Part shown: piece after piece, positions 1 through 9,000 of the stretch
Numbering within the stretch: the first letter of the stretch is position 1
Layout: each line of letters begins with the position of its first letter
Notes under the pieces: model-generated
What the model was told of the DNA's origin: nothing
The model's input: the letters and a program-made list of their open reading frames with translations, nothing else
The model's database searches: none
From: a virus
Strand: one strand, 5' to 3'
DNA length: 37,528 nt
Virus record (IMG/VR): IMGVR_UViG_3300043438_002023
Span: 1-37,528 of that record
Translations under genes and position numbers: made by a program

Positions 1-1
1 C

Positions 2-244
2 GACGTAAATCTCGACGCAGAAACCATCCCCAGAGGATGCTACCTCCACGAAGGAAAGCAGCTCATGATCTCCGCTAGAGCAGCCAAGATCCCTTATGGC
101 ATCGCCACCCGCAGAGTCCCCTGCGCGAATTCGACCAGGATTGAAACCGTCGGCATCATCATCCGCGAAGAGCATCGACACCAATTCGAGGCCGCCCTGC
201 ACAGGAAACACGCAAAAAACGCCAAATATCCCGCAAGTCGCTGA
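2..244 (+). CDS. 3' end of an unrecognised gene (5' end outside window)
   Basis: An open frame runs from base 2 to a TGA at 242-244 and encodes at least 80 residues with a basic C-terminus (HRKHAKNAKYPASR). The start lies upstream of the window. I recognise no family. The stretch from about residue 15 (HEGKQLMISARAAK) to REEHRHQF looks like a small mixed alpha/beta domain. A second frame at 96-302 gives a serine- and proline-rich peptide and is most likely its shadow. The stop codon is followed directly by a copy of the CTGCGCCCGT leader motif, and the terminase small subunit gene follows, so this may be the last gene of the preceding transcription unit. Confidence 0.55.
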   Translation, partial: DVNLDAETIPRGCYLHEGKQLMISARAAKIPYGIATRRVPCANSTRIETVGIIIREEHRHQFEAALHRKHAKNAKYPASR

Positions 245-258
245 CTGCGCCCGTATCC
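245..258 (+). promoter_or_regulatory. Leader motif copy 1 (CTGCGCCCGTATCC)
   Basis: First of six copies of CTGCGCCCGT in the window, all just upstream of genes. This one begins immediately after the TGA of the upstream gene and lies 74 bases before the terminase small-subunit ATG, unlike the 43-45 bases of the other five. An AT-rich stretch (about 261-290) follows it. Function unknown. Confidence 0.45.
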
Positions 259-318
259 AAAAGCTTGACCCTCATTTATTAAAATTTCCAGAGACCGCGT
301 GAATAACCGTCCAGATCA

Positions 319-810
319 ATGCAAACAAAACCGACTAACCCGAAGGCAAAGCCAGCGAAGCCCAAGAAAATAAGCACCCAGCCGAAGCCCCTGAACGTCA
401 GGCAAGAGCGGTTTTGCGAGTTCGTTGCAAGCGGAACGAGCGCCACCCAAGCATACATCCAAGCCGGTTACAAAGTAACGGTAAAAGTTGCAGGAACCGC
501 CGGCCCACGTATGATGGAAAATGTTGGGGTAAAAGCCAGGATCGCCGAGTTACGCGCTCCTCAGACCAAAAAAGCCCTACTTTCCAAGGACCGAAAGAGG
601 GAGATCATGAGAGACATCGCGGAGAGTCCGACTCAGAAGACGCAGGACCGACTCAGGGCAATCGAGATCGATGCCAAATTGGCTGGCGACTTCGCGCCTG
701 AGCAACACGTCATCGAGGCCGGACCGAAGACGCTGGACGCGGTGCGAGAACGGGCAAAGCAGATTGGATCACCTCTTGGGCGTGCGATTAACTTGAGGTC
801 ATCTCCATAG
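319..810 (+). CDS. terS: Terminase small subunit
   Basis: 163 residues. After a lysine- and proline-rich tail of about 24 residues comes LNVRQERFCEFVASG, then the helix-turn-helix segment TSATQAYIQAGYK (residues 40-52), then a short helix ending in VKARIAEL. This order is the signature of the Terminase_2 small-subunit family, which binds the packaging start site and hands DNA to the large subunit. The large subunit gene follows 54 bases downstream, which supports the call. The ATG at 319 is the only start close to the conserved region, because a stop in the same frame sits at 304. No clear ribosome binding site is visible. The C-terminal half (from about residue 85) is helical and would carry oligomerisation. 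Confidence 0.85.
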   Translation: MQTKPTNPKAKPAKPKKISTQPKPLNVRQERFCEFVASGTSATQAYIQAGYKVTVKVAGTAGPRMMENVGVKARIAELRAPQTKKALLSKDRKREIMRDIAESPTQKTQDRLRAIEIDAKLAGDFAPEQHVIEAGPKTLDAVRERAKQIGSPLGRAINLRSSP

Positions 811-820
811 TCTGCGCCCT

Positions 821-835
821 CTGCGCCCGTTACGC
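821..835 (+). promoter_or_regulatory. Leader motif copy 2 (CTGCGCCCGTTACGC)
   Basis: Exact 15-base match to copy 4 at 22733. It lies 44 bases upstream of the terminase large-subunit ATG at 865. A partial duplicate (CTGCGCCCT) lies directly before it at 812-820. It does not resemble a sigma-70 promoter, and no AT-rich -10 element lies downstream of it. Confidence 0.5.
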
Positions 836-864
836 TCTCCCCTGCCCCGCTTCATGCTCGCGGG

Positions 865-2664
865 ATGGAACCTGATCCACTCGTCACTCAATTCCGGGCG
901 ACTCTCCAAGCTCTCAGCACGGCCCCAGACGAAGAAGTGCTTGCCGCGGCCATGCGGTCCCCCGCGATCCATTTCGCTCTTTTCTGTCGCATCAAGAACG
1001 ACGACAACGAGGAGATCGAGCCGATGCCGAACGTGCTCCAGCTCCGCATGTGCGAAGCCTTCGAGACGGTGAAAGACCTAGGGATCCGCGTCCGCATTAT
1101 CGTGACGAAGCCACGCCGCGCGGGGTGCTCTTCATTCGTCGAGCATATCGGATACCACAGTGCCATGAACTCGCCGATCAGCGGGATCACCATTTCCGAC
1201 AACAAAGACCACTCCGCAGAGGCCATGCAGAAGCTTGGCAGCTACGCGGCGAGCGATTCCTACCCGTGGGGCGTGAGGATCATTGCCAACCCGGCCCACA
1301 GCATCGCATGGAGCAACGGCAGCACCTGGGTGGTAGACACGGCGGAAAACCCGGACGCCGGAGCCGGGGGCACCTACCAATTCGCGCATTGCTCGGAAAC
1401 CTCGAAGTGGCCGCAGACCACGACCAAGAACGACGTTAAAACGATGACGTGCCTTGCGCCTGCTGTCTCAGGGATGAACACGGTGATGTTTTCCGAGTCC
1501 ACTCCCGAAGGTGCGCGAGGATGGCAGTTCAAGACATGGGGAGAGGCCGTCACCCTCGACGAGTTCATCCGCATGTATGAGTCCGGGATCCGCCCGGAAG
1601 AAATCTGGATCAAGATTTTTGCAGCGTGGTTCGAGTTTGAATCCAACCGCCGGCGCGAACCTGTCTCAGAGCAGGAAATCGAACTCATCGAGAACACGCT
1701 CACAGACCACGAGATTTACGAGATCGAGAAATACAACCTCGATTGGGAGCAGGTGGCCTGGAGACGCGACACGATCAAGAGCAAGTGCGATGGAGATCCA
1801 AAGGTGTTCAGCTACTACTACCCGTCCGATGATGTCACCTGCTGGCTTGCATCGGGTGCTCCTCGCTTTGACATGCAAATTGTCTTGGAGATGGAAAAGC
1901 GGGCAAAGGAATCCACGCCGGAAACTGGCTGGCTGTTCTCGCAAGACGACAAGCGGGTTGTCTGGCAAGGCACGCGTGACGGCACCGGGGATATTCTCAT
2001 CTGGGAGATGCCTTTGCCCGGGCTGAAATACATCGTGGTCTTGGATCCTGCCTCAAACGCATCGCAAACCATCGGCGCGGACACAGATTGCCACTCCCTG
2101 AGCGTGTGGCGAGATGGCTACCACGACACATTGACGGACCGATACAAGCCCGCAAAGCGAGTTGCGCGACTCAAGCCGCCATACCGCGGGGAAGGCTCGG
2201 ACGTTGCAGGCCATGCGGCACGCCTGAGCAACTTCTACGGTCGGTGCATTGTCGCCATGGAGGTAAACATCGGACTTGGGATTCTAGAGCTTCTTCAAAT
2301 CGCCAGCGTTCCGCTTTACAAGCGCAAACCGCTATCTCACCGCACAGGCAAGGTTGAGGAGCAATATGGGTTCAAGATGGGAACCAAAGAAGAACGGGAG
2401 GCGCTGGTTTCCGGACTGGCCACCGCGATTCAGGACCGGAACATCGATCCGAGCTGCCCGCACGCCTGCGCCGAATACAAATCGTTTATCCGCTGGCCCG
2501 ATGGAAAGTCCGCAGCCGCCCAAGGAAGGCACGATGACGACGTTCTTGCCGACGCGATTGCATGGAAGGTGATGCCATCGGCCACGACCTACATCACCCA
2601 CAAGGCCAAGCACTTCGACCCGCCGGACGCGAAGTCATGGAAAACGGTCATTTCAAAGTGGTGA
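865..2664 (+). CDS. terL: Terminase large subunit (ATPase-nuclease)
   Basis: 599 residues, a normal length for the family. The N-terminal ATPase contains TKPRRAGCS (residues 81-89) where the Walker A loop should lie. It keeps the basic run but lacks the usual GK[ST] ending. FAHCSETSKW (about 173-182) fits the Walker B / catalytic Glu region, and SESTPEG (210-216) fits the coupling motif. The C-terminal RNase H-like nuclease has VVLDPA (Asp394), AMEVN (Glu466) and RHDDDVLADA (Asp557-559), the usual three acidic clusters. It powers DNA translocation into the prohead and cuts the concatemer. ATG 865 is chosen because it lies 44 bases after a leader motif. The stop is UGA followed by C, a leaky context, and the +1 frame stays open to 2752. 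Confidence 0.93.
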   Translation: MEPDPLVTQFRATLQALSTAPDEEVLAAAMRSPAIHFALFCRIKNDDNEEIEPMPNVLQLRMCEAFETVKDLGIRVRIIVTKPRRAGCSSFVEHIGYHSAMNSPISGITISDNKDHSAEAMQKLGSYAASDSYPWGVRIIANPAHSIAWSNGSTWVVDTAENPDAGAGGTYQFAHCSETSKWPQTTTKNDVKTMTCLAPAVSGMNTVMFSESTPEGARGWQFKTWGEAVTLDEFIRMYESGIRPEEIWIKIFAAWFEFESNRRREPVSEQEIELIENTLTDHEIYEIEKYNLDWEQVAWRRDTIKSKCDGDPKVFSYYYPSDDVTCWLASGAPRFDMQIVLEMEKRAKESTPETGWLFSQDDKRVVWQGTRDGTGDILIWEMPLPGLKYIVVLDPASNASQTIGADTDCHSLSVWRDGYHDTLTDRYKPAKRVARLKPPYRGEGSDVAGHAARLSNFYGRCIVAMEVNIGLGILELLQIASVPLYKRKPLSHRTGKVEEQYGFKMGTKEEREALVSGLATAIQDRNIDPSCPHACAEYKSFIRWPDGKSAAAQGRHDDDVLADAIAWKVMPSATTYITHKAKHFDPPDAKSWKTVISKW

Positions 2665-2772
2665 CCATGATCACTGGCTACTTGCCGAAGCCGCCGCCCA
2701 CGAGTCCATCTCCCTGAGAGAATTGCTTGCGCGGTGGCGAGAAAAGCGGTAGGGGTTTCCCGCAATCCGCAA

Positions 2773-3001
2773 GCGGCACCCTTTTTAGACCTCGGCTGGT
2801 ATTGGAGGGTGTCGCCCATTATTTTCCAGCGGTGACAAGCAAGCCCCCGACGGGGGGAGCGACCCACCGGTACCGAGACCAGAGCGGCGAGAGGTGCACC
2901 CTCGACCGTAGAATGACTAAAGCCGCATCGCACGTTGTCCGGCGTAAGAAGCCGATGCGTTGGAAAATTTGCCCGCTGTCAGCAATGGCAGCGGGCTTTT
3001 T
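2773..3001 (+). ncRNA. Candidate structured RNA or leader between terL and the giant gene
   Basis: The 370-base gap after terL has no convincing gene but contains a string of predicted hairpins, found by eye. A 10-bp stem pairs 2773-2782 with 2806-2815 (one G-U). A 5-bp C/G stem pairs 2844-2848 with 2852-2856. A stem with one bulge pairs 2888-2894 with 2899-2904 around a TGCA loop. A perfect 7-bp stem pairs 2924-2930 with 2953-2959. The series ends in the strong terminator at 2971-3001. The open frame 2727-3032 across it is rich in Arg, Gly and Pro and looks non-coding. It could be a small RNA, a 3' UTR, or an attenuator controlling the giant gene. I match it to no known RNA family. Confidence 0.4.
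2971..3001 (+). terminator. Intrinsic terminator with GCAA tetraloop
   Basis: An 11-bp stem pairs 2971-2981 with 2986-2996. It has one G-U pair and is closed by a GCAA (GNRA-type) tetraloop at 2982-2985. Five T follow (2997-3001). It separates terminase transcription from the giant gene, whose leader motif begins seven bases later. Confidence 0.88.
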
Positions 3002-3007
3002 CGTTTC

Positions 3008-3020
3008 CTGCGCCCGTTAC
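3008..3020 (+). promoter_or_regulatory. Leader motif copy 3 (CTGCGCCCGTTAC)
   Basis: Lies just after the terminator. It is 28 bases from the ATG at 3036 and 43 bases from the in-frame ATG at 3051. The latter matches the spacing at other copies and suggests 3051 as the true start of the giant gene. Confidence 0.5.
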
Positions 3021-3035
3021 CCGCCAGCGTAGCGC

Positions 3036-6000
3036 ATGGCAGTCTGCGGCATGGCTTCCCGATTCCGCTCTTTGTATGATCCCGCAGCTCAAAACGCATT
3101 GGACCAAGTTCCTACCGCTCCTGAGCCATCCGTTGACATCGCCCGCGCTCAAACGCTGGCCCGTTCATCCTCAAACCCAGCCGCCCAACGTGCAGGACGG
3201 CAAATGCTCGATGAGGCAGCGCGACAACAAGAGCGATCCCGGGAAGCATCTCAGCGCGAGGCGGAGCGTCAGGCACGCAAGGCGGACTATGAGGCACGAC
3301 GCGCCCAAAAAGAGCAGGAAAAGCAAGTCGCAGCCGATCAGGCACGCTCAGTGCGCGAAGCCGCTGCCGCCGGTGCCAAGATCGAAACCGACGTCGCCAC
3401 AGGCAAGCGCGCCGTCGCCACGCATTCAGACGGTGCTGTGAAATTCGAGACTGGCCCTGTCGGTGAACCGTTCGTTCAACAGACAGCGGAAGCCGCCATG
3501 TCGAGTATCCCCGGCATGGGTGGATTCATGTCTCTCACCCGCCCCGCCAACCAGCAATCGCTCGGGCAGACGCAGGAGGTGGCACAGACCTACCGCGATG
3601 ATCGAGGTGGACAGGTGACCGCCGCGCTTCCCACCAAAACCGACCCCAAGACCGGAGCCATCACCAGCACGGTGCAAGACCCTGTAACCGGACGCCCCAC
3701 CGCTGTTACCCTCGGCACCGATCAGGCGATCCAGGCGAAAGCAGCCAAGGATGCGGAGCTTGAGCAACGTCGCCAAGAGATCGCCCTACGGAAGAACCGC
3801 GTCGATCAGGATAAAATGCGCTTCACTCCCCAATGGGAGCCAGTGAAACGGGAGTTTGATGAGGCTGGCGAAGCGCTGAACGCTTTCACCGATCCCGAGA
3901 AGATCAAGTTCATTCGCGACCCCAAGACGGGCAAGATGGCCAAGCGCGACCCGAACACCGGACTTCCCTCGCGGGAATACGTCGATCCGAACGAGTTGGC
4001 GAAGTGGACCCAAGACAAGACCGCTCTCGAAGCCCGTCACGAGCGCGCGAAAGCCGCTCACGACAAGCTCTCCCCGTTCGCGGAGAATCTGAACCGCAAC
4101 GAGACGGAGATCGAGGAAGCCCGCTTGAAGTATGTGGAGGAGAAGATCCGGCACGACTCAGGCATCAAGGAAGACGCCCCGCTGTCATCCTTCACCACTG
4201 AAGGCAAAGCCAAAGCCTTGGAGGAACTCAGCACAGCGAAACCAACGACCGTCAAACTCAAGCAGCAGGACGGTAGCGAAGCTGATGTCCCCATGCTCCC
4301 GCTCAAGACCCAGGACGGGCAGAGCATCCACATCCCAATGGTGGATGAGGCCGGCAAGAAGCTGACCAAGGAACAAGCCCTCGACCAATACGACAAAAAG
4401 GGCACGCATGTAAAGCTGGAGACCGATCAGGACGACTCCGACACGGTTTCCCCGTTCACCCGCAAGCTCGTCAACATGGACATCGAGGCGGCACGGGTTC
4501 GAAGCGCGATGAGCACGGGAAAGGTTAACCCAGTGGCCGGAGAAAAGCGGTTTCAGCTGCTGGCAGAGCTGAAGAATCAGACCATCGAACAGGCCAAAGC
4601 AGAAGCCACCGCACGACTGGAAGCTCAAGGTCGCGAGATCGCAGCAAAGTTCATCGGCACCGGAGTCAAAAGCCAGCAACTCGCGGGGGCGAAGTCAGGG
4701 GGCTATGCCGAGTTCAAAAACGAACTCAACGAAATGGGCGCATGGATCACCGGAAATGAAAACATCCGGGAGAAGACCGCACAACGTTTCAGGCTTTCCG
4801 GCCACAACTTGGATCGCGCCATTACCATGGCAGAAGGCGACACCAAAAAGAGCCTCACGGCCATGAAGGAGCAGTTCGACAAGGCAGGAATAAATCCCGA
4901 GGAACGTGCCCGCATCATCAAGGATGCCGCGATGGCGCAGGCATGGACTGAAAAAGACGCCGACAACTTGCGCCAACTCTCCACGGGGGATTTGGTAATC
5001 AATCCAGGCCGCGTATTCGGTCAGAAGGATGCGCTCATTGCTGAAATCAACGCCAGCGACACGAATCCGGCAGCCAAAAAGGACGCCATTGCCCGACTCG
5101 ATGCGATGCGCAAGGCCATGGCTGAAACCCTCGAAAATGACACCTACTATGCCGACAGCGGATTTGCGGAGTTCGTCCAAGCCAAAGCGGAAAAGGGAGA
5201 GAGTGACAAAGTGGCGATGCTTGACGAGTGGATGGCCCAGCAAAAGAACCGCAACGGAATTTTCAAAGCGGTGGATGCGGTCAAGGTCGGCTTACAGACT
5301 GGCACTATCGGCATCGCCAAGACGGCCGTCGGTGGAGCGGCAGGAATCAGTGCCCTTGTCGGCGCGGACGGAATGGCGGGAAGCCTGGGTGAAAACGCGC
5401 AATTTCTCGGTGAAGCATCCAACCAGATTGGAGCCGCAGGTAAGACCCGCGGACTCACGGGAGGTTACGGCATCACCACCGACCTTACCAATACCGTCAC
5501 CCAGATGGCCCCGATGCTGGTTGGAGGATGGGCGGCAGGCGGACTCAAAGGGGCGTCCCAAGTTGCCACAAGAGGAGCGTCGGTCTATGGTTGGGCGGCA
5601 GCACAAGGCTACGAGTCCAAGCTATCCGATGCTCTGGACATGGCTGCCGCCAAGAAAGGCAGCGCATTGACCAGCGACGAGATCGCCGGGGTGCTGGGTC
5701 AGACCGATACTCAGGTGGCCGGATTCCTCAACGCCGCGCAAACCGTGATCCTCGCCGCCGCATTCCCGAAAGGCGCGGAAGCCGGCGCACTGGGCAAGGT
5801 CTCCGCCAGCATGACGGTTTCCGACTTCCTCCGCCGCGGTGGGATGCGAGCTGTCAAGGATGGCACGCTCCGGCAGGAAATCAAAACCATCGGCAAGAAC
5901 ATCTTCGCGGACGGCAAGGACGAAGCCCTCGAAGAATTCTCCAACCAAGTGCTCGACGGGATGATTTCCGTCGCCGCGCTCGACAAGGAATTGCAGCTCG

Positions 6001-9000
6001 GGACATTGCTGGAGGACTCATTCAAAGCCCTCGCCCTTGGCGGTGGAGTCGGCGGTGTCATGCCGCAGGTTTACGCCGGACAGACCAAGCAACAGCAACA
6101 CGAGCAACTGGCGGCCACCCTGCAAAACCAGATGCTCGGCCAGCCTGACCGCTCCATGGTCTCCACGGCGCTTGCCACCCTCGACCCGCAGACCAAGGCC
6201 CCGACCGAGGCGGAGATCAAGCAGGCCCGCCAGATAGTGCAGCCGTCCGTGGCAGCCTTGAAGGAAATCGAAGAGCGCCGCGCAGCCTATAAAGCCGCCA
6301 TCAAGGCCAAAGACTACAAGGGAGCCGCTGCCATCGATCAGGAGATCAACGACAAGTTCACCCAGGCGCAAACCGACGCCGCTCTCGCCGCTGCCGACGC
6401 AGTGCTTCTCACCCGCGAACTGGCAGGCATCGAAGAGCAGGCGAAAGAGGCAGTCGGCCAAGCAAACGCGGCCCTTTACCAAGCCAAAGCCACGGGAGAC
6501 AAGCAGGGCATCGCCGCCGCCGAGGCGAATCTGGAGCAGGTCACCAAGGACGCGCCAAACGTCCCGCTCGCCCGTGCCGCCGTGAAGCTAGCCACCGGGC
6601 AGGACATCAGTGCTCTCACCGATTCCGAGCTTCGCGCCGTGGGCTACAAACCCGGTGAAAGCGGGGCACCCGTGCAGATGACGACCAGCGAACTGAAAGC
6701 TCAAGGACTCGCCAAGCCACTAGTCCGCATGGATACCGCCGATGGATCAGCCGTCATTCTCGATGAAGCCATCGATCAAGTCATTCAAACCTCTACACTC
6801 GCGGCGCTCCGCATCCAACTTGGCGAGCAAGCCGCCATGGAAGCCGCGCAAGCCCGCTACGACTCCGCTCAACAAGCCACAACCCCACCCACCAATGAGC
6901 AAGACCCGCAAGGAACACCCGGACAAGAAGTCACTCCCGAGAATCCACAACCCGCACCCGCCGACGCGAACGCACCTCTTCCCGCAGGAGGAAATGGAAC
7001 CCCAGCGCCAGTATCAGGAGGAACCGGAGCCACGTCGGCGCAAGCGTCGGTAAACCTGGCCGAGATGGAGGCTGGCAAGTATGAAGCCGCCCGATCGATC
7101 AATCCGAACATGCCGGATGCCGCTTCTACGGTGAAAGTTGCGATTAATCGCAACCAGCCGGTTTCCGTCTCCATGGCCAAGGCTGCTGGAGTCAATCCCG
7201 AGGGATACACCCGCCAAGGCGCTTTGATGGTGCCGAGCGTTCGCGATGCGACTTCAACCCAAAATCAGGGTGATGCGATGCGAAATCCGAACGATTCCGA
7301 CTCTCGCGATGCGACTTCGGGAGAAAAAGACGTTAGAGTAATGCGAAATCCTGAGAAATCAGGATCTCGTGATGCGTTACCCGCTCAACCAGAACCTCAG
7401 TCAGCCGCGCAATCCGCCATTGATCGTGCAAAAGCCCGCTTCCCCGGCCTGACTGGCGGATTCCAGATCGTCGAGGGCGGAGATGGCACCACCGGGGGCG
7501 CTCAAGCATCGGGCGCAACCATTACCATCCTCACCGGAGACTTGGAGCGTGAATTGTCCGGCTATGCCCCGGAAAAGCAGGATTCCCGAGTCGATGCCGT
7601 CATTGACGAGGAGGTTATCCACCTGGCGCAATTCGAAGCAGCCCGCAGGTCCGGAGAATCCGTAGAGGACTTCTATGGCGCTCTCTGGGGTGAGTTCACG
7701 CCCGCGCAACGAAAAGCAGCGGCAAGCACCTACCAAGCGACGTTCGACAAGCAGGAGGATTGGCAAAAAGCAGCGGAAACCGTGCGCATTCTCATCCAGC
7801 AACGGGCAGATGGTCGAGTCACTGAGTTGACCAAGGCCTTCAACAAGAACATTCCCGCCCGCTTGGTCGAGATCCTGAAGGCTGCTGTTGAGTTCCTAAA
7901 ATCCAGCATCGAAAACGGCGAGATTTCCCAGCGCGTGCAAGATGCCATCACCGGGATTGAAGCCATCCTTGCCGAGTATTCCACGGACAAAACAACGGAC
8001 AAGAAGCAGGCTGCGACGCCCGTAAATCAGGCAACTGCGAGGGAAACTCAGGACAAAACAACGGACACAGCAACAACCGAGGAATCCTTTGCAGTTGACC
8101 CAGCCCAAGACCTCCGCGATGCCACCGAGACCATTCGTCAGGCCGTTGTCGCCGCGCTCGCCAGCAATCCCGCGCTCGAAGGCACCGATCTAGGCTTTGA
8201 CTTGGAAGACATCGCCTTCGACATGGCCGAGGCACTCGCCACCGTGCCGGCCGACCAACGGAAAGGCATGGTTGATGCCGCGATTGCAGCATGGCTCGAA
8301 GACAACATCGCCGAGAAACCAGCCAAGGCCACCGGGACCGCCGACCAGAAAGCCCGCCGCAAGGCATGGAGGCAGGCAGCACAGGAAAAACTCAACGCCG
8401 CCGCCCGCGCCATCCTCAACAGTGGTGTTCACGAAGCATTCTCCGCAGTCTTCGACAAGGGACGCATCACGCCAATGCCGAACATCCTCGGACTCATTCG
8501 CAAGCGGAGAGCGGACGGCAAGACGCTCACTCAGAGGGAAATCGACATCTGGCAGAATGAATCCGAGTGGAATGGGGCGCTGAAGAAGTCGAACTACACC
8601 GGAGGCGGGCAGAATCCCCTCGCACGGGCGATGATCGACCTCATCATGGCCCGCCAGGGTGAAGGGCAATCCCCCAACACCATGGCCGATGCCTTGAAGC
8701 GTGTCGGCACCGGGAAACTAAAAGACATGGATTCGGCTTCCGACATGTGGGAACAACTCGCCAAGGAGCTTCGCGCCGTCACCAGTGGCAAAAGCGAGGA
8801 CAAGGCGGGGTATAATCCGATGGATGACCCGAACTACGAACCCACCGACGCCGAGATTGCCGAGTGGGAGGCCAAGCAAGCCGCCACGGCGCAAGATCAG
8901 GATCAGCAGCCATACGTGACTCTTGGAGACGCCTACGGCTACGCCATCGAAGCTTTCGGGCCGGATGCGCCAATCACGCAGAAGATCGGCACTATCTCAG

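Noticed and set aside
854-1072. ATG at 854 as a separate small gene
   Set aside because: It overlaps the terminase start in another frame and gives a Ser/Arg-rich shadow peptide.
2727-3032. A 101-codon frame across the terL-giant gap
   Set aside because: It runs through the terminator stem and the leader motif, is rich in Arg, Pro and Gly, and would end in the leader of the giant gene.
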